Assembly: GCA_022575985.1 (NCBI GenBank)
Contig: JAKSXM010000137.1
Coordinates: 16,758,001-16,822,000 of the forward strand
Length of the DNA: 64,000 nt
Reading direction: 5' to 3'
Source: Anagrus nilaparvatae
Taxonomy: Eukaryota > Arthropoda > Insecta > Hymenoptera > Mymaridae
Below the pieces are notes generated by a model. The model was given only the letters and a program-made list of their open reading frames with translations. It ran no database searches and had not been told where the DNA came from. Within the stretch, counting starts at the first letter, position 1. Each line of letters opens with the position of its first letter. A program made the position numbers and the translations under genes. Positions 37,621 to 50,318 of this stretch are shown one piece after another.

Positions 37621-38999
37621 TAATACATATATATGATTTTTTAATACTCAAAGTTTTTATTACATTCCACTAAGCCAGTTTAAAGTAGTTAAAATAAAAA
37701 TACTGCAACTATTTATTATTTTATTGACATCCTTGAAAGTTAAATAAGATGCTTGTTGCTTATAACTCTATATAAAGCTAAAAAGACTATAACAGTATGT
37801 AGAAATGGCTAAATTTCTTATTTTTTAAAGTCATTAATGACCTCTATGCTTTAATGTTTAATTACATTATCGAACTCAATCGCTAGACCTCGAATGTCTC
37901 GTAAAGCAAAATAAATCTTTGATGGATTTCATGATTAAATAACTATTTCAAATTATAAATGACAACTATATTTCTTGTAAGCTTATTATTTTAAATAATT
38001 AATTTCATCATAATCTTAAAAAAAATTAAATAAACGCATACTGAAAATCTTTTTGGTTCAATGATCAATTGCTTTAAGTCGTTATATGTTACTAAACCAT
38101 TTGTTGGTTATGAAGCTTACAAAACTTGGGGATCAGAGCTGCCAATTTGTCATTAATAATCATTTGTTTTTAATTATACTTTTTTATAAACTCAAATTGA
38201 AAAAAAATTTCTAGAGTCTAATAAATTTCTATTATTTCATGTTACAGAATTCTGAAATTTAGAGCTTCATACCCTGAATCTACCACAGTGAAGCAAAATA
38301 AGATATAAGAGCCTCAGTAATTATCCAAAAGTGATTAAAAAGTAAAAATATGTCTTATTTTTGGTTCGGATAATTTATTTATTTTTTTTTAAGAGATGCA
38401 TGAGTAATTTTTTGATGTTAAAATAACATTGTTATCTTAAATTAGACATTTAGCCTCGATTTGTCAACAATATTAATTATGAGTTTAAATATTTTTTTTT
38501 ATTTATGTATTTTTATTCAAATTATTATTTAATAAGTAATTAATTTTGATAATTTTGTTATTTATTTTATGCATGTACTTTAATTATTTTTAGCCTGTAT
38601 AATATATGTTAAAAAATAAAAATTTAAATGTAATATTTTTATTTGCTTATCTAACAAGGAAAATGTATGATAATTGGGTATTTAATTTTACTAATTAAAT
38701 TAATCCAGTTTGGCAAGTAAACTGTCTTCAACTGAAAATGAGTTAATTGATTTGAAATCAATAAAATTCAAAAAAAAAAGAGAATTTAGGTATTCAGGTT
38801 TAAAAAAGAGTGAAACACAGGAGTTTCCTTTTTCCTTTTAAACCTTAAGGTCATTTTTGACATCATAAATGAGTCCTGAAATATTAAATGTAGAAATTTT
38901 TTATTAGCATTATTTGTACACAGTATTCAGGGGTTGAAGCAAGGGGTCGTGTACTTCCTTTTTTTCTCCAGTTGCAGCAAAAAATAGTACATTTTTAAG
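37621..38999. other. gene-free A/T-rich stretch
   Basis: No gene or clear repeat was recognised. Some unique, slightly less A/T-rich sequence lies at 38,040-38,330. Confidence 0.35.
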
Positions 39000-39008
39000 C
39001 AAGGAAGC

Positions 39009-39190
39009 AAAAAAAAAGAATGGCCCAGATCGCAGGGTAATTAACATCCGAGGCGAAGCCGAGGATGGTAAACTGCGATCTGGGTTATTCTTTTTTTTGT
39101 TCTCATGGACAAAACGAAATTCTTCTTTCTCAGTGGGGAGAAAACGCGTTTTTTTCGATCCCGTTGCGGGTCGAAAAAAGTGTTTTCGAC
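39009..39190. repeat. hairpin repeat R2, copy 1, with adjacent second hairpin
   Basis: GAATGGCCCAGATCGCAG (39,018) is matched by CTGCGATCTGGGTTATTC ending at 39,090, making a long hairpin around ACATCCGAGGCGAAGCCGAG. A second hairpin follows (TTTTTTCGATCCCGTTGCGG with its complement, 39,150-39,180). The open frame on the minus strand here arises from these repeats. Confidence 0.65.
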
Positions 39191-39318
39191 CCACTAGAAA
39201 GAAAAGTTAATTAAGTTATTTTCGGTGTATAACAAAACTGAAAAACAGAAATAACTGGTCTACATAGTGAAATTTGTTTCTTATTAAACCCTTTGTAAAA
39301 TAGTATATTTACGGCTCG

Positions 39319-39402
39319 TGTCCAGAAAAGTAAAGAATGGCCCAAATCGCACGTAAATTATCACGGTAAACTGCGATTTGGGGGAATTTTTTATTTATGG
39401 AC
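39319..39402. repeat. hairpin repeat R2, copy 2
   Basis: TCCAGAAAAGTAAAGAATGG then CCCAAATCGCA is mirrored by TGCGATTTGGGGGAA and TTTATGGA. The same family stands about 25 bp downstream of the first aminotransferase gene (43,388-43,475), so that gene is bracketed by R2 copies. Confidence 0.65.
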
Positions 39403-40296
39403 AAGGGCCATATAAAATTTTTCTGTGGCATTAGCGAGAAATTTCGCGAGTACTTTCGAGGCTTTTGCGAGTGCTTTCGAGGCTACTGTTCAGAAAAATA
39501 AACTTCCCATAATATCATAAAATTATTTTATAATTAAAAAACAACAAAAAAGGAATCTTTTGGCTTAAATGCTTTTCCTTATTGACTATACTTGTTAATC
39601 TAAAATTATGAACTAATGATTTACATACTCATTGAACTCAAATTTATACATGGGTAATTCATACTAAAACCAACCACCTATTACTAACTAAAAACTGTAA
39701 CGTCCAAGAGGTAATTACTGAAATTCGTGTTTTAATAAAATAAATTTATCAAGACCATAAAATTTATTACTATTCAATTTTTTGATAAAGTACATACGTA
39801 CTCGTATAATTTTATTTAATTTTAGTCGAAAAAACAAATATTTAATGAATTCATTCATGTACAATCTGTTATCAATAATATTAAATACATATAAATATTG
39901 GATAAAATATAATTTATAATTTGTAACATTACGTTGCATGCGTTTGTATCTATTAAATTAAATATTCATTAATACAGTTAATAATATTGTTTTTTTCATT
40001 AAATACAAAAAATAATTAAATTATTTCATCATTATTCATTAAAGAAGTAACATCTTCTTGTGTCTTTAAAACTTAAGTAAATTTTTTTTTTTTTTTTAAT
40101 TTTTTGATCAAAAATTATTGTAAAAAATCAAAATGATATATTAAATATTAGAGAATATTAATTAATATATATGATGTCATCAGTTTAAGTAATTATCGGT
40201 AGTGTGCAAATTTGGGTTTTTTAAAGAAATTATTTTAAAAATAAATGAAACTTAAATTAGTTTTACATCAACTGTAATGACATAAAAACAAAAATT
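39403..40296. other. upstream region of the first aminotransferase gene
   Basis: A/T-rich sequence without a recognisable core promoter. The start codon at 40,297 lies in an A-rich context (AAAATT before ATG). A non-coding 5' exon cannot be excluded. Confidence 0.35.
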
Positions 40297-43200
40297 ATGA
40301 ATGCAATAAAAGATTATACGAAGTTTTTTACTAAATTAGGACATAGAAGAAAAGAAAGTTTAATATGGAAATTAAGTAAGTTACTGAAAATTGTATTATT
40401 AAAAAAAAATGCATTAAATTTTGTTTTTTAAGTCAAAAAATGTTATTATTTAGTTGCTGATTACGTAGCTAATCCAAAAGCAATATTTTTAGCTAGTGGT
40501 TTACCAAATCCTCAAATGTTTCCATTTGAAGAAATATCAGTTAAAATAAAAGGTGGTATTAAATATAACATTGCTAATCAAGAATTAGAATCAGCATTAC
40601 AATATGGACCATCAAAAGGGTAAGCAAAAAAAAATATTTTTTAAAATTTTTTAATAATTTATGTTATGATAAACTACAAGTGTTAATGTACTCCTTATCA
40701 AATATGATTAATTTTTATTTTTTATTTTAATTTTATTATTTATGCATCAAATAATTACTTAGAATCTGTTTTTTTACACTCCAATTTTTAAGTAAGTAAT
40801 TTTATTAATTATGAATTTTGCTTTATCGACAAGAAATATTAATTTTTAACTTAGTTAATTATAATATTTAAAAAAAAAAAAAATTTTTTTGATAAATATT
40901 TTTTTACAAAATAATTTATTAATTTTTTTTTTTTTAATATTAATTTGGTCCAAAGATATATTTAAAAAATTAGAAAAGTAAAAATCAACTAATTAAAGAA
41001 ACTTTTCTTATTTTTCGATTAAAGATTTTTCGTAAGCAAATTTTCTATATTTTCTATATAAAATTTGAATGATGTAATTTTATGATTATTTAAAATATTT
41101 TTATCGTAAATTATATAAATGTTCAATTACTATTCTAACATGATGAAATATGTCAAAATTTTAAATTATCATCAACAATTTGTAATAATACGTAATTTAT
41201 TATGACGTTTATTAATTTTTTTTATCAATTTGCTTAAACCATTTAAATGAAATCGTTAAATTGTATTATAATTCATTTAATATCAAATTCATTTAATAAC
41301 AAATTTTTTATTATTATTACGTGGTATGGAGTTAGAATAACAAATTGAAATGTAAAATCCCAAGATAAAATATTAATTAAATTATTAATTCATTTAATTA
41401 ATTTAAATATTAGATTCATTCAATATTTATTTAAATAAACTTTAAAATTGACTTTTATAAAAAAAATATGTTATAAGTTAAATACGTTTATGCGGAGTAA
41501 ATAATGAATGCTTCTCAACTTAGATACTTGCCGTTGGTAGAAAAATGGAAAACGTATCAAGAAATATGGCATGCGCCGAAATATAAAGATTGGGATGTAC
41601 AATTCACAGTTGGTTCTCAAGATGGTTTAAACAAAGTTTTTGAATTATTGGTCGAAGAAAATCAACCTGTTATGTTACAATCTCCAATTTACACCGGATT
41701 ATTAAGTGCGGTAAATTTAAAATTAATAGGATTTTTATTGATATAAGATGAGAAACATAAATTCAAATAGAAAAATTTATTTATTACATTGGAACATGTT
41801 TATAGGGAGGAGGTACTTTGGAAATCTGAAAATGAAAGGGGGTGGGGATCAAATTTGTCAGATTTAACGGTGGGGGGTCAAATGGGACTTAGAATAATTT
41901 TGATTTAGGGACTTTAGGGGATCAGAATAGTTTGGGTTTAGAATCTTAACATCTGGTAAAGGTGATAAAATTACAAATTATAAAAATAGCAAATGGTATT
42001 GTAATTTTGCTTAGCATTTATGCATTATACCTAGCCCTCGGTTATAAGTAAACATGTTCCATGTATTTAAGTTGTGTTTACACAAACCGGTAATATGTTT
42101 TTTTATTTAACTTTAAAATCATTTTTTAACTGTATTAGATAGTTCCAATGTCACCAGAATTTATTTCCATTGGGATTGATAAAGATGGTGTACTTCCAAA
42201 TGAAATAGAAAAAGTTTTCGAAAGTAGAATAGATCAGGGCAAAGAATTACCAAAGGTAGATCATTTTTTCAAATAAAAATAATCAAAAGTTCAAATAATT
42301 AAAATATTTTTTTTTTATGAAAGTTATTGTACGTGAATCCTGTAGGTGCCAATCCAACAGGAATTGTTTTTTCAGATGAGAGAAAAGTAGAAATTTACAA
42401 ATTGGCTCAAAAATACGATTTTTTAATTATAGAAGATGATGCTTATTATTTCTTACATTTTATGAATAAGCAACCAAAATCATTCTTATCTATTGATACA
42501 GATGGAAGAGTAATTAGGGCTGATTCGTTTAGTAAAGTTATGAGTGCTGGAATTAGACTTGGAGTTATCACAGCACCAAAAGCTATTATAAATAAATTAA
42601 CACTTCACACATCTTCATCTAATATTCACACTTCCACCTTGACACAAGTAAGTTCTTTATATAAGAATTTCATAATGCAGGAAATTAATCATTCATATTT
42701 ATGAATATAATTTTGTTAAAAATTTATCATATTTGATATTATTAAAAAATATTTACAGGTTATCATGCACAAACTATTGGATTCCTGGTCTCATGAAGAT
42801 TTAATAGATCATTTTTCAAAAATTCAACAATTTTATAAATATAAAAGAAATTTGATGCTTAAAAGTTTAGAAGAACATTTTTCAGGTATTTATTTAAAAA
42901 CTTTTATCTTTGAGCTGAGTAAAAAGTGCAAAATGCTGCTAAATTAGCCTCTAAATTAACTCTGATAGTTTATTATACGCAAAAACAAAAACCAGTATAT
43001 GTTAATTAACGAAAACTATTACAGATATAGCAGAATGGTCAATACCAAAAGGCGGAATGTTTGTTTGGGTAAAAGTAACTGCTGTTGATGATATTTGCGA
43101 CCTCGTTATGAATAAATGTGTACCTGATGGATATTTTGTATTACCTGGTAATGCATTTGAAACTAGTGACTTAAAGCTTCGTCAATACGTACGTTTATGT

Positions 43201-43365
43201 TATAGTGAAGCAACGCCAGAAAATATAGAAAAAGTATAGCATTTAAATTCAATATTTTTTTTAGTTATGATTGATAATTATATTTATATTTTTTAGGGAA
43301 TATATGAAATATCAAAAATTATAAAAAAAAATTTAGTTCAGAGAAGAATTAAAGTATATAACTAA
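40297..43365 (+). CDS. AADAT: kynurenine/2-aminoadipate aminotransferase (AADAT/KAT II type), intact copy
   Basis: This gene encodes a PLP-dependent fold-type I aminotransferase. The family transfers the amino group of kynurenine or 2-aminoadipate to 2-oxoglutarate (tryptophan and lysine breakdown), in the mitochondrion in vertebrates. I read eight exons: 40,297-40,375; 40,454-40,619; 41,524-41,710; 42,139-42,255; 42,324-42,647; 42,759-42,885; 43,025-43,233; 43,297-43,365. All introns are GT-AG. They give 425 residues, the same length as human AADAT. Visible family features are ASGLPNPQMFPF near residues 43-54, GSQDGL at 112-117, tyrosine 138, NPTG at 193-196 and EDDAYYF at 220-226. The PLP lysine is K254 in DSFSK, followed by R261, the loop PGNAF at 374-378 and the carboxylate-binding R390. 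EDDAYY has alanine where the family usually has proline. No long targeting peptide is evident, so location is uncertain. A second copy lies inverted at 58,700-62,119. Confidence 0.93.
41787..42100 (+). repeat. dispersed repeat R1 inside intron 3 of the aminotransferase gene
   Basis: It starts GGAACATGTTTATAGGGAGG and reaches AAACATGTTCCATG at about 42,063, so the two ends are complementary. It is followed by the hairpin TTGTGTTTACACAAACCGGT. Between are G-rich tracts and the word GGACTTAGAATAATTTTGAT. Intron 3 of the second gene copy is only 81 nt, against 428 here, and the repeat accounts for most of the difference. Confidence 0.7.
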
Positions 43366-43387
43366 ATAAGCTTATTGTAAATACATA

Positions 43388-43475
43388 GTATATATTTACG
43401 GCTGTCAAGAAAAGTAAAGAATGTCCCAAATCGTAAGTAAATTACTTTTCAAGACGAAGCCGAAGATAAAATTGT
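43388..43475. repeat. hairpin repeat R2, copy 3
   Basis: Shares TTTACGGCT, AAAAGTAAAGAATG, CCCAAATCG and GACGAAGCCGAAGAT with the copies at 39,009 and 39,319. It is more degraded and lies just past the stop codon of the first aminotransferase gene. Confidence 0.55.
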
Positions 43476-43559
43476 AAATTTTAAAGTAAAATTTAAATTA
43501 TTATTTATTATATTTAAAATTAAAATAAAATAAAAATAGATAAATGTATATTTTTAAAC

Positions 43560-43565
43560 AATAAA
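43560..43565 (+). terminator. candidate poly(A) signal of the first aminotransferase gene
   Basis: AATAAA lies about 195 nt after the stop codon at 43,363-43,365. In such A/T-rich DNA this hexamer is common by chance, so the assignment rests on position only. Confidence 0.35.
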
Positions 43566-45179
43566 GTACCTCGTTAATTTTTATGTAACTATTAGCTTAG
43601 ACAATATTACTAAATTTGTTTTATTTTTAAAATTGTTTATTGAATATTTGAATTTTTAGCTGAAGATTTTTCTGAATTTTGTAAATTATTGCATGCTAAA
43701 TCATGAAAAAAATAATTTTCTAATAATATTTTGCCAATTTTGGCAAAATAGACCTAAAATCTTCAAAAAAAATTTTTTAAAATAAGTCAAGACTAATATA
43801 CCTTAAAATATTGCAAAATACACATACTTCAATAATGAATAAATATTTGATTATATTTAAAAACAAACACATATTTTTTTCGAAAAAATCCCAACTGAAT
43901 TGTTTACGCACAATAGTAATAAATCTTTAAATTTCACAATATACACTTGTTATTATAAATAAAATCCAACAATTTTATATAACAAGAAATCACTGTATTC
44001 AAACTTATTCATAAAAAAATTTAATATAATAACCTTTCTATAATATAATTTCAATACAAATAAAACTTTTTAATAAATGCAATTTAAAAAAAAAAACTTG
44101 CGAATTCTTTTTTAAAAAATACGAATATAAATTTATAATAAATAACAGGTACAAGTGGAATACTTTCAAATTTCAATAAAGCTCACATGAGATAAAAATA
44201 TATATAGGTATGTAATCTTTAATATTATATATTGAGGAGGCGTTTGACATTTTACTATGAAGCACCTGTCGATTGCTATCCTTTATAAACGCTATTTTTA
44301 TATAGAGATGCATATTTATAATACTTTCGTTTTGTGTATTTATTTGCACTTATATATTGCACTTTGCTCTTTTAAAATGTGTAATTTTGTTTCTTTTTTG
44401 TTTTAAATTATTTTAATTAAAATTTTAATACGTTTACATTATTTTTGTTGAATTTTTATTAATTTAATATGTATAATTGACCTGCATTTATTTTTTTCGT
44501 ATTAACAACGAGAAAACGGAGCATTTGGGGCGCTAAATTAAAACCTATAGTTCTGGAAGTATATTGAAAAAATACCATTCCAACACACCTACTGGGCGCC
44601 GAAACGCAGGACTCAATTTTACGATTTTTTTTTTGTTTATGAGTGCCACCTTTTAATTCTCATAATCCGCAATTTTCATCTCCAATTCCCTCGTCCCTAT
44701 AATCAATAAACCAAATGCTCATTTTTGGCCCGAAATAAACAATTTTTAAATTGATGCTAAAATTGCAATTTTCAATAAAAAGAAGTCTTTTATAGGTCTC
44801 AAAAATTTTGTATGAACTCTAAGTTTAAAAAAAAATACTTTACTCGTCCTTTTAGCTTCAGAAGTTTCTGAGATTAATAGACATGTTGTATGTGTAAGTA
44901 AAATTATTTCTTTATAAAAATTTTTCTCGTAAACAAAATGACTTTCAAAGGTTATATAAAAACGTGGATAATGAGTGTAGGAATATCTAGAAAATCAAAT
45001 ATTTTAAACTATATCAAATTTTAACCAAATAAATTGCAACTTTCTGCTCGCGACTTAAACGTATTATATTAAATGTATGTTACCTTACTGCTTTTGAATT
45101 TTCTTGTGAGGCTTGGTTCCAGACGGAGCGCTTTATACTCACAGTTAGCGTTAAATCTGTAGTTATATTATATGTATTA
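43566..45179. other. gene-free stretch with a decayed M3-like repeat
   Basis: No gene is seen. About 44,515-44,880 (GGGCGCCGAAACGCAGGACT, then CCTATAATCAATAAACCAAA) is similar to 37,260-37,560 and to 46,090-46,420. These are three diverged pieces of one repeat family. A TCTCGTAAACAAAATGA variant of the dispersed motif lies at 44,925-44,941. A less A/T-rich patch lies at 44,220-44,345. Confidence 0.45.
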
Positions 45180-45810
45180 GAGTGGACCTAAAATTAGAGT
45201 TTTGAGAAAAACTTTGCTCCCCGGGTTTTTATGTGAAGTTTTGGTCATAAAAAGTCCCCAGCTCCAAGGATTTTAATTTTGCTTTGCAAAAACACGTGCC
45301 TGTTTAAATAACATGGGAATTTTGACTTTTCAGCTTCCTAATTTTTTAACATGCTGAAAAGATTTTTTTAAACACTACCAAACAAATAGAAAATGATGTT
45401 TAGACATAAAAAAACTGATCCTCAAAATTATAGCAGTCCCAGAATACTTTGTTTTATCAAAATAAAATTTTTTAAAATCGCAATCTTCCCATTTAAAATA
45501 CATTGTTTTTTATTTGTAATGTATTTCAAATGAGAAAATTGCGATTTTTAAAAATTTTATTTTGATAAAACAAAGTGTTCCGGGACTTCTACAACTTTAG
45601 GGATCAGTTTTTATATGTCTAAACATCATTTTCTATTTGTTTGGTAGTGTTTAAAAAAATTTTTTCAGCATGTTAAAAAATTAAGCAGCTGAAAAGTCAA
45701 AATTCCCATGTTATTTAAATGGGAAAATTGAGGTGCTTACAGGCACGAGTTTTTGCAAAGCAAAATCAAAATCCTTGGAGCTGGGGACTTTTTATGACCA
45801 AAACTTCACA
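45180..45810. mobile_element. family M3 element with long hairpin, truncated right end
   Basis: It begins GAGTGGACCTAAAATTAGAG after a TA and then follows the 36,950 element (GCTCCCCGGG, TCCCCAGCTCCAAGGATTTT). From 45,232 to 45,810 it is an inverted repeat with arms of about 280 bp centred near 45,521. The right outer end is missing. The sequence passes directly into an R1 repeat at 45,811, so the element was cut or joined there. Confidence 0.7.
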
Positions 45811-46048
45811 AATGTTAGGGAATTCGAATAATCTGGGTTTAGGGACTTAGGATAATTTGAATTTAGGGAATTACAATAATTTTGATTTAAGGACTTAAAA
45901 TAATTTCGATAAAGTTGTATTGATTATAAGGATCTTAGGAGCTGCAAATTATTTTTTTTGCTTAAAATTATAAAGACTTCAAAATTTTAATTTAAAAATG
46001 TTCCATGTTCGTTGGTTGTGATTTCACAAACCGGTTAAATAAGTTTTT
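45811..46048 (+). repeat. dispersed repeat R1 copy
   Basis: Contains successive GGGTTTAGGGACTTAGGATA-type units and ends with AATGTTCCATGTTCGTTGGT followed by TTTCACAAACCGGTTA, as in the other R1 copies. The left part has been lost. Confidence 0.6.
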
Positions 46049-49000
46049 GAAGTTTAAAAGAAACAGAAAATATAATTTTCTCAATATAGTTCTACAAACA
46101 AGGTAAGACCGGAACAGTTGGAAAGCAAATTACAATCTATAGTTATGGATGACTTTAATATGTTGAAAAAACACCGAAGATAACCTCCATTTATTCCAAC
46201 TCACCTTTTGGGCCTAGAAACCCAGGATTCAATTTTATGAAAATGTTATAATATATTTAGAACTATTGTTATAGAACTTGTTTATAACCGATTCTCTCAT
46301 CGCTATAGTAAATAAACCAAATACCTATTTTTGGCCAAAAATGTTTTAACTGCTTCTAAAATTGTAATTTTTGATAAAAACGAGTTTTATAGATCCCAAT
46401 AATTTAAAATAGTGGCTAAATGAAAATTTGAAAAAATGTCTTCTAAAAACATAAAAAGTTTCATCCGTATGTAAAATTTCTCGCAGTATCTAAGGGTGGT
46501 TTCTGGTTGTCGATGAGACAAATATAAAACTACTGGTAAAAAAGTAAACAAATTAAGATTCAGAGTTAAACATTTATTACAATACTGATATTTGAAAACC
46601 GAATCTATAGTGAAAATATACTACTCGCAAGCTGTGCTTAATAAAAATGACACGAAACAATCTGAAATTAATTGATAAATAAATTTCAAGAAATTCATAA
46701 CTGTAATTAAAAAAAAGTAAAGTTAATTCTACAAACTATAAAAATAAAATAAATAATCTCCTATATCAATGATTACAATTATTGATATAATATTTTTATA
46801 TTTATATCATGATTAAATATAATAAATTTATATGTCATTATTATTATATTTTCTTACTTTACAAAAAAAACGCTATAATATAATAATTAATTGCATTATA
46901 TATGTGTTCACCACATGACGTATATTAAAAAAATCGATTTATACATTATAATATATCTTTTTTGCTTAAATTTTTCTTATAACTATAATATCAGCAGGTA
47001 CATACATAAATATTACTTATTCTAAATATTATAAGCGCCAGTATGGCGTCAGATTGTGTCAGTTTTTTGAAAAAAAAAAATTTTTTTTTTTTGATGTTTT
47101 AAAAAAAATATCTATAAAAAATGTTTATTTTTTTTTTTATTACGAATATATTAATAATAAATAGAAATTTTAATTTTTAATTTTTTTATTATAATTTTTA
47201 TTTTATTAGGTCAACGCCCATTTTATTATATTTCTTAGGAAGATATAATAAATATTGTGTAAACAAGAATTTTCAATTCTCTACAAGCATAATGTAGTCT
47301 GTCCAATTTTGATCGACCGTCATTAGAAGGGATTTTTGGGTTGCTAATCAGAATTTTTTGTTCTCACGATAATAAACTTCAAAATTATCTTTTCTTGGAA
47401 TTTTTTTCGAAATATTCAAAATATTTTGCATTTTTACGCTTATTACACCAAGGGTCGCATCAAATATTTCAAAATTGCCTCTTAGAAAAGATATTTTTCC
47501 TATTACAAGAGCTTTTACTCATCTTTTAAGAACCAGAATAAAATTTTTTTAGCTATATATTGGTTAAGTTATTGAGGCCAAATTTATAAAAAAATTTTTG
47601 AAGTGATATTATGTATTTAAGTTAAGTCATCTGATAAAAATAAGAAGTGTACTCTAAAATTTAAATCCCCAGCTTGAAATTTCAACTAAAATAGGTACAT
47701 TTTTTGGTAACTTTGTATATTTATTAGTTTTTATCAATTTTAATCATTGATTTAAACAGATTTTTTTCTCAGTGTACACAGTAAAATATATACCAAAAGC
47801 AAAAAAATTAATTAATAAATATTCATATTATAAAAACAATTTTTTAAAGAAATAGAGACAAATTAAAAAAAAAATATTTGCCCAACCTTTTGAATACAAA
47901 GTAAAAACACGCCTATTTATAAAAAAAGGAGACAATTTTAATTTCTTTTCATAAATGATTTACTATTTATAATTTTGATGATTAACTTCCATCTATCTAT
48001 TTTTAGTATACATTAGCATTAAATCATTTTTAAAATGATAATTTTTTGTAATTTAATATATTTTGTAATTTAATGTATAGGTATAGAATAATAACTCATA
48101 CGTCTATTTAATTAAATTTGAATTTATAATTAAAAATAAATCTAAGGAACCCTTTTTAAAAGAAAGAAAAAAAAAATCTTAGAGGTACTACTTGGAATAA
48201 AGTCTAGTATTTTAATTAATATTTAATTGAAAAATTATAACGTATTATTAGATTTAAATTAATACAAGAACAATAGTAAATTAACAGATTACAAAATTTA
48301 ATAGCATATCAATATGCTTATAAAACTCATATCTTTAACTAATAATTTTATTGTTTGACTTAATTGAAAGCATTGTTTGTGTATTTATAAAGTTTGTTGC
48401 TTTTTGAGTTTAAATATTTTTGAAATCATGATTATTTTCTATAAAATAGTGGTTTTTTTAAGATAAAACGATTCTGCAAAGTATCATTAGGTATTATGCG
48501 GTTTTAGGCCCTTTCTATACAGTTTAAGCTAAAATAAAATAATTTAGGCTAGAGAAACAGTAATCGCATTTGAAACAATAAACTGCAACAAAAATTTATA
48601 TAAGCCATCCTATTCGTTGAATAACCGTAAATTTCAAATATTTAAGAAATCTGTTAAATAGTTTTCTTTCACAATTCACAAGAACTAAATTTTTTTTCAG
48701 AATATGATAAAAATTGGTCCCATAAAAATAAAATTTTATTCTTGCGATTATTCAAAAATTAAAAAAAAATTGACATCAGCAAATTTAACTATTTTATTTT
48801 TCAATGAAGCAGACATAGAATAAATACAGAGTAATTAAGAATAAGAAAAGTAAATTCTTAACTCTCAAAAATCACTGTCTCAACTGATTTTTGATTGATT
48901 TAGTGCAAAATTCATAAGCTTGTCTCATTTGTCTTGCTTCGTGTAAAATAATAAATTATGTAGTTAAATTGCAAAAATACTCTATTTAATTACTACAATT

Positions 49001-50318
49001 TAAAAAAAATGTGGTTTTTCTAATTTAAAAATAATTATTGCTTGTGTAACATGATAAAATAAATATAATCTGTAAAGCATTGAAAAAAATTTATTTGGTT
49101 ATAAATTTAGTAAAAAAAAAAAAATAATCTCTTTTAAAATATTTATCAAAAAAGCTTATAATTACAAAGTAAAATCATTAAATCTCCTCATTAGTTAATT
49201 TGATAAATTCTTAAAAGAATCACAAAAAAAGAAGAATAAGAAGAATTAGCCTTAAGGATAAAGTTACACGAGCAATTAGTACACTTTTTTAAAATAAAAA
49301 CGAGTTCCCTTTTTTTTTTTTGTTAAAATAATTCGCGCTTTTTTAAGATCATCAACGTTCATTAAACAGATGAACGTTTCATTCCATTCGAATTTTTAGT
49401 ATCTAAAGAACTAAGAACGTATTTTTATATTATCTTTAAAAGTAACATAAAGAAAAATTTAGCATGCAATTAGTACATTTATAAAATACATTAACAACAA
49501 ATTTAAACTTTTGTTTTAAAAAGCTATTAGAAGATGATAAAAACGAAAAAGTTAGATTGGAAAAATGGAATATTTCTGTTTTTTTTTTTCTTATCAAAAA
49601 GTTTTTTGTATAAATGATAATATTTTCTTAATGAAATTTGCACCTGCTTTTATGTAAATACAATATTTGAAAATCCTTTAGTTAAACTTTAAAATATATA
49701 TATATTGGTCATTATCAAAGTGCTAAATCGTGTATAACTTTTGCTTTATATGTATAAAAAAACTTTTTTTTTGTTGCCTTTTTTAGAGTTTTTTAAAAGG
49801 ATGACAAAGTTTAAATTTACATTGAAAATTAAAGTTTTATCTTTATTTGATAATGAAAATTTTAATATTTACTTTTATTAAGTGTTAAACTATTTTATTT
49901 TACATTTTTTTAACGAATTAATTGGATTTCAAATTAAAAATAATTAATTTTTTTTAAAATATAATAAAATAAGTTTAAATTGTAAGGAAGATAATTTTAT
50001 ATTGTTTGTTGCACTTACAAGTTTGCTAAAGTTTGTTTAAAGTTATTTTCCTTTTGAATAATTGTGTTGAAGTTTTATATTTTGACTAATTAATTAAAAT
50101 TTTATTGTTTTTTAATAAAATTTAAGAAAACTTGCTGTTTTAATTGAATAGAATAGATTTTAAACTAATTTATTTTCCAGCAAAATGGTACTGGAAATTT
50201 ATTGAAAATTTCATAGCTTACATTATATTATTTTATTTTACTTACAATAACCTAAAAAATAACCTATAAAAATCATAAATAAAATTTTGTTAATATTTTT
50301 ACAAATTTTCAGTAAAAA
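46049..50318. other. gene-free stretch between the first aminotransferase and calaxin genes
   Basis: About 46,090-46,440 is a decayed copy of the repeat also seen at 44,515 and 37,260. About 47,285-47,530 shares GGGATTTTTGGGTTGCTAAT with the modules of the 25-kb foldback element and may be a remnant. The rest is A/T-rich, with no coding-like open frame. Confidence 0.4.

Noticed and set aside
41504..41523. In-frame ATG just before exon 3 of the first AADAT gene as an alternative start
   Set aside because: The sequence between it and the splice acceptor at 41,522-41,523 has no counterpart in the second copy, where the exon begins at the equivalent acceptor. It is intron sequence read in frame by chance.
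43234..43239. Stop codon directly after exon 7 of the first AADAT gene as the true end
   Set aside because: Splicing at 43,233/43,297 adds 22 residues that resemble the family C terminus and bring the protein to exactly 425 residues, so the read-through stop is probably intronic. The same logic could not be applied to copy 2, where no exon 8 was found.
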